Source: JANXXV01 sp038230275
Lineage (GTDB): Bacteria > Acidobacteriota > Terriglobia > Bryobacterales > Bryobacteraceae
DNA: 16,174 nucleotides
Reading direction: 5' to 3'
Assembly: GCA_038230275.1 (NCBI GenBank)
Contig: JBBRNO010000147.1
Coordinates: 1-16,174 of the forward strand
Shown here: positions 1 through 8,362 of the stretch, piece by piece
How the letters are laid out: each line of letters starts with the position of its first letter
How positions within the stretch are numbered: the first letter of the stretch is position 1
Position numbers and translations under genes: made by a program
Notes under the pieces: generated by a model
Seen by the model: only the letters and a program-made list of their open reading frames with translations
What the model was told of the DNA's origin: nothing
Databases searched by the model: none

Positions 1-438
1 ATGGATGCCTTCGATGGCACTGTGATCAGCATGTGCGATGATCGGCATCGCCATCAGGAGTGGTTGAAGTTCCTCCGCGTCATCGACCAGGTGACGCCGC
101 CGGACAAAGAACTCCACCTGATCTTTGACAACTATGCCACCCACAAACATCCGAAAGTGCAGCGATGGCTCGCTCGTCATCCCCGGTTTCATGTCCACTT
201 CACGCCGACCAGCAGGTCGTGGCTGAACATGGTGGAGCGCTTCTTCCGCGACCTTACCCAAAATCGATTGCGGCGCGGCGTGTTTCACGATGCCGAAGAA
301 CTCATTATGGCTATGGGAGAGTTCCTCGACAAACACAACCAGAGTCCAAAGCCATTCATCTGGACCGCGAAGGCATTCGATATCTTCGAAAAGGTCAAGC
401 GTGCCCGCCGAACGCTCGATAATCGGTATTCTGCTTGA
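1..438 (+). CDS. IS630-family transposase, C-terminal part (5' end outside window)
   Basis: This is the C-terminal half of a DDE transposase of the IS630/Tc1-mariner superfamily, which cuts and rejoins DNA during movement of its insertion sequence. In the visible 145 residues the second catalytic Asp lies in LIFDNYATHKH (Asp43) and the catalytic Glu in PTSRSWLNMVERFF (Glu80), 36 residues apart, matching the DD(34-36)E spacing of the family. The stretch DGTVISMCDDRHRHQEW just before is the segment that in full-length members follows the first catalytic Asp. The ATG at base 1 is therefore an internal Met, and roughly the first 200 residues including the first Asp lie upstream of the window. The frame ends normally at TGA. 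No clear terminal inverted repeat could be confirmed in the ~100 bases after the stop. Whether the element is intact cannot be judged from here. Confidence 0.9.
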   Translation: MDAFDGTVISMCDDRHRHQEWLKFLRVIDQVTPPDKELHLIFDNYATHKHPKVQRWLARHPRFHVHFTPTSRSWLNMVERFFRDLTQNRLRRGVFHDAEELIMAMGEFLDKHNQSPKPFIWTAKAFDIFEKVKRARRTLDNRYSA

Positions 439-594
439 CGCAGACCACTAGGTGTACAAACTGTGGACCGGCTCAATTACAGATTCTGGTACGGACCAAG
501 TGCATTCCCAGATTCTCAAAGTTCACTGGCCTCGCAGGCTTGTTCCAACAATTCAAGATCGGTTTCCGACATCAGTTCAAGCGCGTTTCGTTGA

Positions 595-728
595 ATGATT
601 GCCCACTTCTCGTCCGTGCAGGAGACGGAGGATGTAGCGGATCTGGTGACTTTTCTAAGTTCAGCTCGGGCGGGCAGATTACAGGGCAGACAGTGAATGT
701 GGATGGCGGGCAGGTGATGCACTGGTAA
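595..728 (+). pseudogene. Short-chain dehydrogenase/reductase (SDR), frameshifted C-terminal relic
   Basis: Two adjacent frames together give the C-terminal signature of a classical SDR oxidoreductase. In the frame from 595 the translation reads ETEDVADLVTFLSSARA, matching the usual 'peEvAdlvvFLaS' helix. It then jumps frame near 664-675 to GQITGQTVNVDGGQVMHW, matching the family's 'iTGqtinVDGG' end, and stops at 726-728. The Rossmann nucleotide-binding half and the catalytic Tyr-x3-Lys are absent, and a stop codon sits immediately before 595. This is an inactive remnant of about 40 residues. The rest of 439-897 holds no gene I recognise: 439-594 is non-coding or unrecognised debris between the IS630 stop and the relic, and 729-849 shows nothing. 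The nearby IS630 gene is a plausible cause of the erosion, but that is inference. Confidence 0.65.
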
Positions 729-849
729 GTCCAGAAATGCGGGTAGTGGGTCAGTCTAAGCCTCTGGGTAACATAACGCCGTCACAGCGGATCTGAGAAC
801 TCGGCATCGATCAAAAGCGGCTGACTTATCGCCCGAACGGAATTGACAG

Positions 850-882
850 GCGGATCACCGCGTCTTCGGCTAAGTGATCCGC
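850..882 (-). terminator. Perfect 9-bp inverted repeat at the 3' end of a TonB receptor gene
   Basis: GCGGATCAC (850-858) and GTGATCCGC (874-882) are exact reverse complements around a 15-base loop. The structure begins 15 bases past the stop of the minus-strand receptor gene ending at 898, where a transcription-terminating or mRNA-stabilising hairpin is expected. There is no T-run after it in the minus direction, so it is not a textbook intrinsic terminator; an mRNA 3'-end hairpin or a protein-binding site are alternatives. Confidence 0.35.
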
Positions 883-897
883 GACATCATTGGCCAA

Positions 898-3800
898 TTA
901 GAATTCCAGGCGCAACCCCATCGTGATAATTCGCGGGCCGTCCTGCACACCCTGGGGACGGCCAAAGTTAACGTTCCCGACCGTGCCGTTTGTGGATCCG
1001 AAATCGGTACGGTTGAAGGCATTTATGGCGTCCGCGCGGAACTGCAGCCGAACCGATTCAGTGATGATGAAGTTCTTCTGGACCGAGATATTCTCATTGA
1101 AGAATGGTGGGTTGCGGAAGTCTTCGTAGTAAAGAGAAGCGTTGCCCAGCGTGTACGCAGGGGCTACGGCGAAAGGCGCATTCGCGCCGGAGTTGAACCA
1201 ACGCACATTTGGGTTGTTCGGATCTAAATCGCCGCGGCTTACACCAGTGCGAATTGCGTTCCCGGTGACAACGGCTTTCGTAATGCGGCTGAAAAGTACG
1301 CCGGCGCCCAGCGGATTGCCGGGTGTCTGTACCTCAATCAACGGACCGCTTCGATACTGCTGCGCCGCGGATACGATCCATCCCCCAATCAGGAGATTGG
1401 TTAGGCGTCCGGCCGAGCCGAAATATTTTTTGCCGCGGCCGACCGGTACTTCGAAAGTAGTCAGCATGTTCAACACGTGCGTCAAATCAAGCGGCGAAAT
1501 TGTCTTTGCATCGTTGATGTTGTACGCGTCCTGGGTTTGCACCTGCGTGCTTTGGCTAAAGATCTGGCGGTAATGCATCAGCGTCAGGTTCTTAGAAAAC
1601 ACATAACTGCCCAGGAATTGCATGCCGCTGAAGCGTCTCTCAATTTTGGCCTGGAACGAATCGTACCAGAGCTTGCCGACACCTGCGTTTGCATCATAAA
1701 TAGCCCCATATTGCGGATAAGGACGCAGTGCCTGCGCCAAAGTAGCACCCCCGCGCCAACCGGTCGAAAAGCCAGGAAAAGGCTCCTTATAACCTGCTGC
1801 TACAACAGCAGGATCAGTGATGTTCTTGCCCAGTAGTGAGCCGAGTGCCAGATACTTCACAGGCAGCTGATTCAATTCGATGGTGGAGTTCAGACGGTGG
1901 GCACGGTTGCCAATATACGAGCCCTCAAACAGAAAGCCCTTGTACTCCTGCTGCAGTGAAAGGCTGTAGTTGTACACACGGGGCGCCACCCCAAAAGTCG
2001 GACCTGTACGGAAAACAGTGTTGCTGAAGTTGTCGAAGCTGGGGTTAAGGAAGGGCGGAGTCTTGAAGCTAGCCGGAGGTCTGACGCCGCCGTTATCCCA
2101 GTTGAACGCCGGGTTCAGGCCGTCAGACAGCTGCGAATAAGTTCCGTTGAACCCGTCCGTGCATCCGCAGCCGCCATTTCCCAATGTCTGATAAGACAAT
2201 GCGAAGCCGCCGCGAATGACTGTCTTATCGAAGGGCCGGTAAGCCACGCCTACTCGCGGCCCCACATCACTGTAATCAGTGGGAAAGAGCAGATTGGTAC
2301 CGGTGCGTCCCGCGCCAGACCCGGCGAAAACCAGCGCACCCGGAAGGTTATTCGCTCCCGGATTCGGCTTTGAGATATCCAGGCTGGAGTAGTTTCCGTC
2401 CTTATCGTGCCAGCCAACGGGAACCTCGTAGCGAAGGCCCAGGTCAAGAGTTAGTTTCGGTGTCAGGCGCCAGGTATCCTGTGCGAACCCGGCATAGTAG
2501 CTGTAGCGAATCTGTGGAAAGGTAAGTGGCAGGGCCGTGGCACTCCCCTGGTCGGCCGTTCCCAACAGAAAACTGGCAAATGCGTTTCCTGTCGCTGTCA
2601 ATCGCGACGGGTCGGCCGTTTGTGCTCTTGAAAAGGTGTAATTTCCATTCGTTCCTGCTAAGTCAAGCCCGATCGTTTTCAGGTTACGAATATCCCACCC
2701 GAACTTAAACTCGTGCTTCCCGCGCACCCAACTCAACTGCTGGCTGAACTGAATGGTGGTGTTGAACTGGCCGCCGTTGTCCACCTTGCCCTGATTCATG
2801 CCCCAGTTGGTAAGCGCATCCGTTGCGAAGTTCACAATGGGAAACGCATCGGAATCACCGCTTAACGGCAAGCCAATTTTTGACCCGTAGCCTTTCTGCA
2901 GCGGGTTGTTCCAATGTTGCCGCTGTCGCGTGAACCCAAAGGTGGAATGCAACAGAATTGTGGGCGTAAAAACCCAATCGTCATTAGCGCGGTAGTTATC
3001 CGGATATTGACCCTGCAGCAAGCCATTGCTCAGCGGCCCTGGCAACAGGGCGATGCCATTATCCACCTGGCTTTGACGCGTCATGAAGAACGAGGCGCGG
3101 TTTTTCGAAGTGATTGCGTGGTCGGCTTTGATGGAATAAATGTAATCCGTGTGAACGCTGGAGTTCAGAAATGAGTAGTTTCCCGTCACTCCCAGGGCGT
3201 TAGTACCCGGTATCAACGGAAGGATGTTATTGCTCACCTTGCTAAAGCGGCTGATGGGAATGATGTTGCCAGGGAACTGAAGGCGCGTGGTAACTCCGTT
3301 TGCTGTCACGGTTGTTGCGGGATCAAAGATGGGCGCCACCTCTGTGAAGTTCCCTTGCTTCATAAGAGAAGTCGGCAAGGTATCGTTCGGAGTTTGGGCC
3401 GTGATAGTGGCAGGGCGCACGTCTTTCGCATAGGTAAAATAAAAGAAGGTCTTGTTACGACCGTTGTATATCTTCGGAATCCACACCGGGCCGCCAATCG
3501 CCCCGCCCTCTTCGTTGTAGCGCTCTTTCGCGCGGAATCCGGGCCGGTTGCGGGTGTTTGAATTCGATGTCCACCCTGCCGCATTCCAGATATCACGGCG
3601 CATATTCAGGAATACCGCGCCATGCAGCGCATTTGTACCGGATCGGGTTGCCATCAACTCAATACCGCCGCCCAATCGACCGTACTCAGCGTTGTAGGTA
3701 GATGTAATCAGGCGCATCTCGCTAAAAGCCTCTATGCCTGGAAAGTTGAATACGGTACCGCCGGATTCGGGAATCGTTAGGCTTGCGCCGTCTATCATCA

Positions 3801-4356
3801 CTTCCCGCGCTCTGCCGCCTGAACCGTTGATGCTTAATTCAGCCCCGGAGTTTACTCCCGCCATGTAACCCAGAAATGCCTCAGCGCTGCGCAAGCCTCC
3901 GGCGTAGATGGGAAGAGTCATTAAGAGTCTCGGCGTTAAAGTCTCCCCCTGCTGCGGTGTGTCTGTCTCCAACATGGAAACCTGCGCCTCTACCCTTACG
4001 CTCTGCTGAACGTTTCCCACTTCCAGTTTAAAATCCACTGTTTCGCGGACTGCGACATTGACCAGCACGTTCTCGCGTATGGTCTTTTTGAAACCCGGGT
4101 GTTCGGCACTCACGCTGTAGGTCCCAATCGGTGCGCTGGGAAACACGAAGATTCCGGAGTCTGTCGTTTTCGAATTCAGTACCTGTCCGGTAGATATCTG
4201 GGTAGCCTGCACGTCTGCCCCGGCAATCACGGCCCCGTTCGGATCAATGACAGTACCGGCGATAGAGCCTGTCGTGCTTTGCCCGAAGGCGATTCCAGCA
4301 CAAAGCAACAGTGCCGCCGTTTGGGCAAGCATAAATGCAACATTTTGTATTTTCAT
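898..4356 (-). CDS. Oar-like TonB-dependent outer-membrane receptor with carboxypeptidase-regulatory-like domain
   Basis: This encodes a protein of about 1152 residues expected to sit in the outer membrane as a plugged beta-barrel that imports large substrates using TonB energy. The start at 4356 is chosen because it begins a clear signal peptide (MKIQNVAFMLAQTAALLLCA, then GIAFG-Q). The frame stays open to 4539, but that extension is Cys/Arg-rich and not signal-like. No good Shine-Dalgarno precedes 4356. After the leader, residues ~28-112 form a carboxypeptidase-regulatory-like (CarboxypepD_reg) beta-sandwich, seen in TGSIAGTVIDPNGAVIAGA and GTYSVSAEHPGFKK. Residues ~130-250 are the plug (LSINGSGGRAREVMIDGASL, YNAEYGRLGGG, RSGTNALHGAVF). 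The remainder is barrel strands ending in ITMGLRLEF with a terminal Phe, as in exported barrels. The length is normal for Oar-type proteins. The substrate cannot be read from sequence. The next gene on the same strand encodes a related receptor. Confidence 0.9.
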   Translation of the reverse strand: MKIQNVAFMLAQTAALLLCAGIAFGQSTTGSIAGTVIDPNGAVIAGADVQATQISTGQVLNSKTTDSGIFVFPSAPIGTYSVSAEHPGFKKTIRENVLVNVAVRETVDFKLEVGNVQQSVRVEAQVSMLETDTPQQGETLTPRLLMTLPIYAGGLRSAEAFLGYMAGVNSGAELSINGSGGRAREVMIDGASLTIPESGGTVFNFPGIEAFSEMRLITSTYNAEYGRLGGGIELMATRSGTNALHGAVFLNMRRDIWNAAGWTSNSNTRNRPGFRAKERYNEEGGAIGGPVWIPKIYNGRNKTFFYFTYAKDVRPATITAQTPNDTLPTSLMKQGNFTEVAPIFDPATTVTANGVTTRLQFPGNIIPISRFSKVSNNILPLIPGTNALGVTGNYSFLNSSVHTDYIYSIKADHAITSKNRASFFMTRQSQVDNGIALLPGPLSNGLLQGQYPDNYRANDDWVFTPTILLHSTFGFTRQRQHWNNPLQKGYGSKIGLPLSGDSDAFPIVNFATDALTNWGMNQGKVDNGGQFNTTIQFSQQLSWVRGKHEFKFGWDIRNLKTIGLDLAGTNGNYTFSRAQTADPSRLTATGNAFASFLLGTADQGSATALPLTFPQIRYSYYAGFAQDTWRLTPKLTLDLGLRYEVPVGWHDKDGNYSSLDISKPNPGANNLPGALVFAGSGAGRTGTNLLFPTDYSDVGPRVGVAYRPFDKTVIRGGFALSYQTLGNGGCGCTDGFNGTYSQLSDGLNPAFNWDNGGVRPPASFKTPPFLNPSFDNFSNTVFRTGPTFGVAPRVYNYSLSLQQEYKGFLFEGSYIGNRAHRLNSTIELNQLPVKYLALGSLLGKNITDPAVVAAGYKEPFPGFSTGWRGGATLAQALRPYPQYGAIYDANAGVGKLWYDSFQAKIERRFSGMQFLGSYVFSKNLTLMHYRQIFSQSTQVQTQDAYNINDAKTISPLDLTHVLNMLTTFEVPVGRGKKYFGSAGRLTNLLIGGWIVSAAQQYRSGPLIEVQTPGNPLGAGVLFSRITKAVVTGNAIRTGVSRGDLDPNNPNVRWFNSGANAPFAVAPAYTLGNASLYYEDFRNPPFFNENISVQKNFIITESVRLQFRADAINAFNRTDFGSTNGTVGNVNFGRPQGVQDGPRIITMGLRLEF

Positions 4357-4947
4357 AATCAAGCCGTCTACGGGGCAGCAAGGCGCAACTACGTTGCTCC
4401 GGTTGACAGGCGATTGTATTACAAAGCAGGCGCGAAAACAACGATGTTCGTGGGCCTGTCGCGAATCGCAGTTCCCGTCGCGCTCATACAGATTTGCTGG
4501 ACATGGTGGCTTCGCAGACATTTCCGCCAGAAGCACCACTACGCTTACGTTGCTGGCGATTCCTCATGAAGACGCTCGATTGCCACAACGATCATTGGCC
4601 TCTTCGATTCCGCTCTTCCGAGTGCTGCCATAGCTTTGCCCGGACCTCTCAAAAAACACCTTTTAAACTGCCCGATCATCCCCTCAACTGGCTTGCCGGA
4701 GGCTTGCCCAGCCTTCGTCCCTCATTTCATCAGACCCGAAATCTCGAATCTGAAGCGGAAAAAACCGATCAATCCCCGTAATATACTGTCCGGCTCCGTC
4801 ATTGCGCGTTATCGAAAGTGGCTCGGGCGATGTTGCAGCACATCGATCCCAAAATGCGCGCGCCGGACCACCTCCGATCAACGCTAAGACAATGTCGGTA
4901 GCTATTTCCGTCACCCCGCATCCAGGAACTGAGTTGTGGAGGGCAGA
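4357..4947. other. Gene-free spacer between the two TonB-receptor genes
   Basis: About 590 bases between the start of one minus-strand receptor and the end of the other. I see no convincing gene. It holds one full copy of a 56-bp dispersed repeat (4853-4908). On the minus strand the frame 4914-4684 is open for 76 codons and reads EIATDIVLALIGGGPARAF through the repeat, but it has no recognisable domain. The promoter of the receptor starting at 4356 should lie here, but I could not pick it out with confidence. Confidence 0.5.
4853..4908 (-). repeat. Dispersed 56-bp repeat, copy A
   Basis: By hand alignment this stretch matches 15815-15870 without gaps at 49 of 56 positions. The best-conserved block is CGATCAACGCTAA followed, after a variable dinucleotide, by CAAT[G/A]TCGGTAGCTATTTC. 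A third, diverged partial copy lies at 11971-12001. All copies lie between genes. Read on the minus strand, copies A and B both translate to EIATDI-x-LALIG-x-G-x-AR, so they could be leftovers of one mobile coding sequence's 3' end rather than a non-coding repeat. Confidence 0.7.
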
Positions 4948-7900
4948 TCAGAAAATCATCTTCAACCCTAACTGCAGTTGCCGTGAACTTCCCAGATCCC
5001 CTCTCGCCGTCCGCGTCGAAACAATCTGCCCGAACGTGGCGGCGGTGAAAGAATTCACCGGCTGCCCGAAATTCGGATGATTCAGAATATTGAACCCCTC
5101 GGCCCGGAACTGAATCCGCACCCGCTCAAACACCAGCGTCTCCTTCGAAAGCGCAACATCCACATCCTGCAAACCGGGTGCCGTCAGAACATTCCGTCCG
5201 GAATTCCCGAAGCCCAAATTGTGCCGCGCAAACGCCGCCGGGTTCACCCACTGCGCCGGCGACCGATGGTCCACATACAACGGCTGGCCCAACACGTAAT
5301 CCGGCCGGTCGAACCCTTCCAGGCTCCCGCTGTTATAAATCAACCCCGGCGTGGGCACCACCCCCGGCGTCACCGTCCGCGTCAGCGCCACAATCGGGCT
5401 AAACGGATTACCGGACTGCAGATTCACAATCGGAGAAATCGTCCAACCCTCCACCAGCCTCTTCGCTAAAGCGCCATTCGCCCGGAAAGGAACCTGGTAC
5501 ACACCGCTCAAAACAAAACGTTGCCGGGCATCGAAATCAGAGAGCGCCCGCTCCGCCCCGATGGCATAGAAATTCTGGATCTGCGGGTTGGAGCTGCCCA
5601 CCGAATTGTTGTCAATCGATTTCGAGAACGTGTAGGAAGCGGAGAACGTCAGCCCGCGCGCCAGCCTCCGGTTCGCCGAAAGCCAAAGCCCGTTGTAATT
5701 CGAATTGGAAACGGATTCCTGCACCGTGATGCTCGAGAATCCACTAATCGGCCGCACACCGTTCACACCCTGGTTATAGTCGCCCAACAGCCGCAGATGC
5801 CGCGCCTGGCTGCCCACATAACCTACCTGAAACACCGTGCCGAACGCTTCGCGCTGCACATTCAGGTTGTATGCATACACCACGGCGCTCTTGAAATTCG
5901 GATCCACCGCCGCAATCGCGCTGCCCGATCCAGGAGGCAGATTGAACGGGTTGGCCAGGTTCACGTTGCTCGTGTTGTTCACCGACGTCGCGAAAGGCGG
6001 GTTGGACCCCAGCCCACTCACGATATTCGTCACCGGCTCATCGTAATAGAGCCCGAATCCACCGCGAACCACCATCTTGCCCTGTGCCGTCGGATCGTAA
6101 GCGAACCCGAACCGCGGCCCAAAATTGGTGAACTGCCGCTTATAGGGCCGCTCCACCCCGTTGGTACCCACCTGGATCACCGCGTTCCGCTGGAAATCGT
6201 AGATCCCCAACCGGTTGTGAATTTCGTTCGGCACCCCGTTGTACTCCCACCGCAATCCAAGGTTCACCGTAAGCCGGGCGCTCACGCGGAAATCGTCCTG
6301 CGCGAAAGTGCCCAGCGCACCCACGCGCAGCCCCGGGTTCGCCGGCAGCGCCGTCTCGGTAGCCGAACTCGGAACTCCTGCCAGAAATGCGGTCAAGTTC
6401 GGGAAGTTAATCGTGCCCCCGGTTCCCCCGTTAAAGTTGTTGTTCCGAAAGCGCCGGAACTCCGCGCCGAACTTCAAAGAGTGTCGGCCTTTGATCCAGG
6501 ACAAAGCGTCGGAATATTGAAACGTCGTATCGCCCCGTCCTTGCGGGAATCCGGAGATCCCGCCGAACACGGCACCACCCGAAATCGCAATCTGCGGAAA
6601 CACCGAAGACGGCGACGTAATCCCAAATGCTGAAGGATTCACTTTGTCGTCAGGCGTGAAGCTGATCAACACCCGATTCATTCCCGCGCGGAATTCATTC
6701 GTCACCGAAGGCGAGAGCACCCTGGTATACCCCAACGCGAACAACTCGCGCTTCGCCGGCCGCGTATCCCCAAACCCCGGCAGATTATTACCCTGCAGCG
6801 TCGGCTCTGTCCGCTGATCCCGGTTCGAAATGAAGTTGCCGAACAGAAAATCCCGCTGAGAGAAGTTATGGTCGATCCTGCCCGTAAACTGGTTTAACGT
6901 TCGCGTTCGTCCCGCCGGTCCCACAAAGAAGGTCCCCGTCGCGTCATTCGCTTTCGGCAACAGCGGCAGCAGCTTGAGCACCACCGGGTTCGTCACCGTG
7001 GCAATCTGCGAAGCCGTCGGCACCTGTGTCTTCAGCGACGCGACTTCACGGCCCTGGCGCCCTTCGTAGCTGGTGAAGAAGAACGTCCTGTTGCGCAAAA
7101 TCGGCGCGCCCACGCTGTATCCATAGATGTTCCGCTTAAAGGGAATGATCTTGCCTGCCGGGTCGAAGTAGTTCTTCGCGTCGAACTTCTCATTGCGCAC
7201 AAACTCATACGCCGTCCCATGAATGCTGTTCGTGCCGGATTTCGAAACCGCGCTGATAATGATCCCCGCGTTCCGTCCATAATCCGCGCTAAACGCATTC
7301 GTCTGCACCTTGAACTCCTGGATCATGTCGATGTTCGGCTGGAACGTGATCTGGTTCTGCGCCATGTCGCTCAGATTGATGCCATCGAACAGATAGTTCG
7401 TAGAATCCTCGCGCGTCCCCGAAGCGTTGATGCCAGAGATCCCGATGCCGCTTGGAACGGCAAGAAACGTCCGATTGTTCGTGCTCGGCGCAACGGTGCC
7501 TTGTGTCAACAAGGCGATATCCAGAAAGAACCGCCCATTCAGTGGCACTTCCACAATCTTGCGATTCGTCACCACCTCGCCGATGCTCGAACTCTCCGTC
7601 TGTACGCCCGCACCGGAAGCCTCCACGGTCAGCAGGGTACTCGCCTCGCCAATCTGCATCACCGGGTCCAACCGGCTCCGCTCCGCCACCGCCAAGGTCA
7701 GAGCATTCTGAACATACGTCTTAAAACCGGCCTGCTCCACCCGCAGCGTATACACGCCCGGCTTCACAAACGGAAATTCATAATTCCCCACCGAATCGCT
7801 CTTGGTAGAAAGCGCGACGCCGGTCTCATTCTGCGTAATCGTCAGACTCACGCCAGGAATAACGGCGTCCTTCGCATCTTTGACAGTACCGGTAAGCGCA

Positions 7901-7962
7901 GCCTCCTGCGCGGCAAGCGGGGCTGCCAACAGCACAAGCGTGATAAATGTTTTATGCAACAT
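4948..7962 (-). CDS. Oar-like TonB-dependent outer-membrane receptor with carboxypeptidase-regulatory-like domain
   Basis: This 1004-residue protein is a second outer-membrane TonB-dependent transporter-like protein. The start at 7962 is supported by GAGGAG four bases upstream (complement of 7967-7972) and by an immediate signal peptide, MLHKTFITLVLLAAPLAA, cleaved probably before Gln19. Residues ~21-105 form the carboxypeptidase-regulatory-like domain (ALTGTVKDAKDAVIPGVSLT, GVYTLRVEQAGFKTY). The plug covers ~120-260, with VVTNRKIVEVPLNGRFFLDI, TNYLFDGINLSDM, NAFSADYGRNAGIIISAVSK and SGTNSIHGTAYEFVRN. The rest is a beta-barrel ending in LQLGLKMIF with a terminal Phe. It shares its layout with the receptor at 898-4356 but is shorter, and its codons look more C/G-rich at third positions. 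It is divergent from the metallopeptidase operon at 8363, so the two may share a regulatory region. The substrate is unknown. Confidence 0.93.
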   Translation of the reverse strand: MLHKTFITLVLLAAPLAAQEAALTGTVKDAKDAVIPGVSLTITQNETGVALSTKSDSVGNYEFPFVKPGVYTLRVEQAGFKTYVQNALTLAVAERSRLDPVMQIGEASTLLTVEASGAGVQTESSSIGEVVTNRKIVEVPLNGRFFLDIALLTQGTVAPSTNNRTFLAVPSGIGISGINASGTREDSTNYLFDGINLSDMAQNQITFQPNIDMIQEFKVQTNAFSADYGRNAGIIISAVSKSGTNSIHGTAYEFVRNEKFDAKNYFDPAGKIIPFKRNIYGYSVGAPILRNRTFFFTSYEGRQGREVASLKTQVPTASQIATVTNPVVLKLLPLLPKANDATGTFFVGPAGRTRTLNQFTGRIDHNFSQRDFLFGNFISNRDQRTEPTLQGNNLPGFGDTRPAKRELFALGYTRVLSPSVTNEFRAGMNRVLISFTPDDKVNPSAFGITSPSSVFPQIAISGGAVFGGISGFPQGRGDTTFQYSDALSWIKGRHSLKFGAEFRRFRNNNFNGGTGGTINFPNLTAFLAGVPSSATETALPANPGLRVGALGTFAQDDFRVSARLTVNLGLRWEYNGVPNEIHNRLGIYDFQRNAVIQVGTNGVERPYKRQFTNFGPRFGFAYDPTAQGKMVVRGGFGLYYDEPVTNIVSGLGSNPPFATSVNNTSNVNLANPFNLPPGSGSAIAAVDPNFKSAVVYAYNLNVQREAFGTVFQVGYVGSQARHLRLLGDYNQGVNGVRPISGFSSITVQESVSNSNYNGLWLSANRRLARGLTFSASYTFSKSIDNNSVGSSNPQIQNFYAIGAERALSDFDARQRFVLSGVYQVPFRANGALAKRLVEGWTISPIVNLQSGNPFSPIVALTRTVTPGVVPTPGLIYNSGSLEGFDRPDYVLGQPLYVDHRSPAQWVNPAAFARHNLGFGNSGRNVLTAPGLQDVDVALSKETLVFERVRIQFRAEGFNILNHPNFGQPVNSFTAATFGQIVSTRTARGDLGSSRQLQLGLKMIF

Positions 7963-8146
7963 AAGGCTCCTCGAAAAGCGATTTACCGTATCGTAACCGA
8001 ATTTCAGCCGCCTATCGAATTGTTGATAACGTGAGCTGGTGAGGGCCTAGCAGATACTCTCGTTTATAAATGACATTGGACTTGCCTCGGGTGGACCGCG
8101 AGAAAGTTTTAAAAAGACACAGAGGGGTCTGCCTTGAAGGTGGTGG

Positions 8147-8176
8147 CAGCACCGCATCGGCTGCGGACCGGTGCTG
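8147..8176. repeat. 8-bp inverted repeat (hairpin) next to a palindrome
   Basis: CAGCACCG (8147-8154) and CGGTGCTG (8169-8176) are exact reverse complements with a 14-base spacer. Part of the spacer offers a competing smaller stem, CCGCA/TGCGG. There is no T-run, so it does not look like a terminator. It abuts the 20-bp palindrome by one base. Confidence 0.5.
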
Positions 8177-8177
8177 T

Positions 8178-8197
8178 AGATGCCAAATTTGGCATCT
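8178..8197. promoter_or_regulatory. Perfect 20-bp palindrome, candidate operator
   Basis: AGATGCCAAATTTGGCATCT is a perfect 20-base palindrome with no spacer, centred on AAATTT. It lies 165 bases upstream of the operon start at 8363 and about 215 bases upstream of the divergent receptor start at 7962. Such dyads in divergent intergenic regions are typical sites for a dimeric regulator. The binding protein is not in the window and the role is inferred from position and symmetry alone. Confidence 0.5.
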
Positions 8198-8362
8198 TGC
8201 CGAGCTTCGGATCATGGACCATCGAATCCGTCCCGCATTGAAACGTCTCGCTATCCAACATCACTACTATTCGACGTATCATCTGATTCAAAACTGAGGG
8301 TAACTGCCCGGTCGATCGTGACCGGACGCGGCCTGAAGTTTAAAGAGTTTAAGAGGAAAACT

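Larger units (their letters stand above)
7963..8362. promoter_or_regulatory. Divergent intergenic region between TonB receptor and metallopeptidase operon
   Basis: 400 bases separate the receptor start (7962, minus) from the operon start (8363, plus), so promoters for both must lie here. I see no gene in it; the short frames on both strands lack ribosome-binding sites and domains. It contains a hairpin (8147-8176), a perfect 20-bp palindrome (8178-8197) and a minor 6-bp inverted repeat, CCGGTC/GACCGG (8308-8325). I could not assign -35/-10 boxes with confidence. Confidence 0.55.

Noticed and set aside
4357..4539. 61-codon upstream extension of the first TonB receptor
   Set aside because: The extension is Cys/Arg-rich with no signal-like features, whereas the Met at 4356 begins a clear export signal.
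5521..6633. 370-codon open frame on the plus strand
   Set aside because: It lies wholly antisense to the well-supported TonB receptor gene (4948-7962), is rich in Arg, His and Pro as expected from a GC-rich shadow frame, and has no domain or ribosome-binding site.
7219..8034. 271-codon open frame on the plus strand over the receptor start
   Set aside because: Antisense to the signal peptide, regulatory domain and plug of the receptor; Arg/His-rich composition without any domain.
8240..8280. TTGAAA and TACTAT as a possible promoter for the M64 operon
   Set aside because: The spacing of about 21 bases is too long for a normal sigma-70 type promoter and no better pair was found.
8308..8325. 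CCGGTC/GACCGG 6-bp inverted repeat upstream of the M64 operon
   Set aside because: Short, GC-rich and likely by chance; mentioned only as part of the intergenic region.
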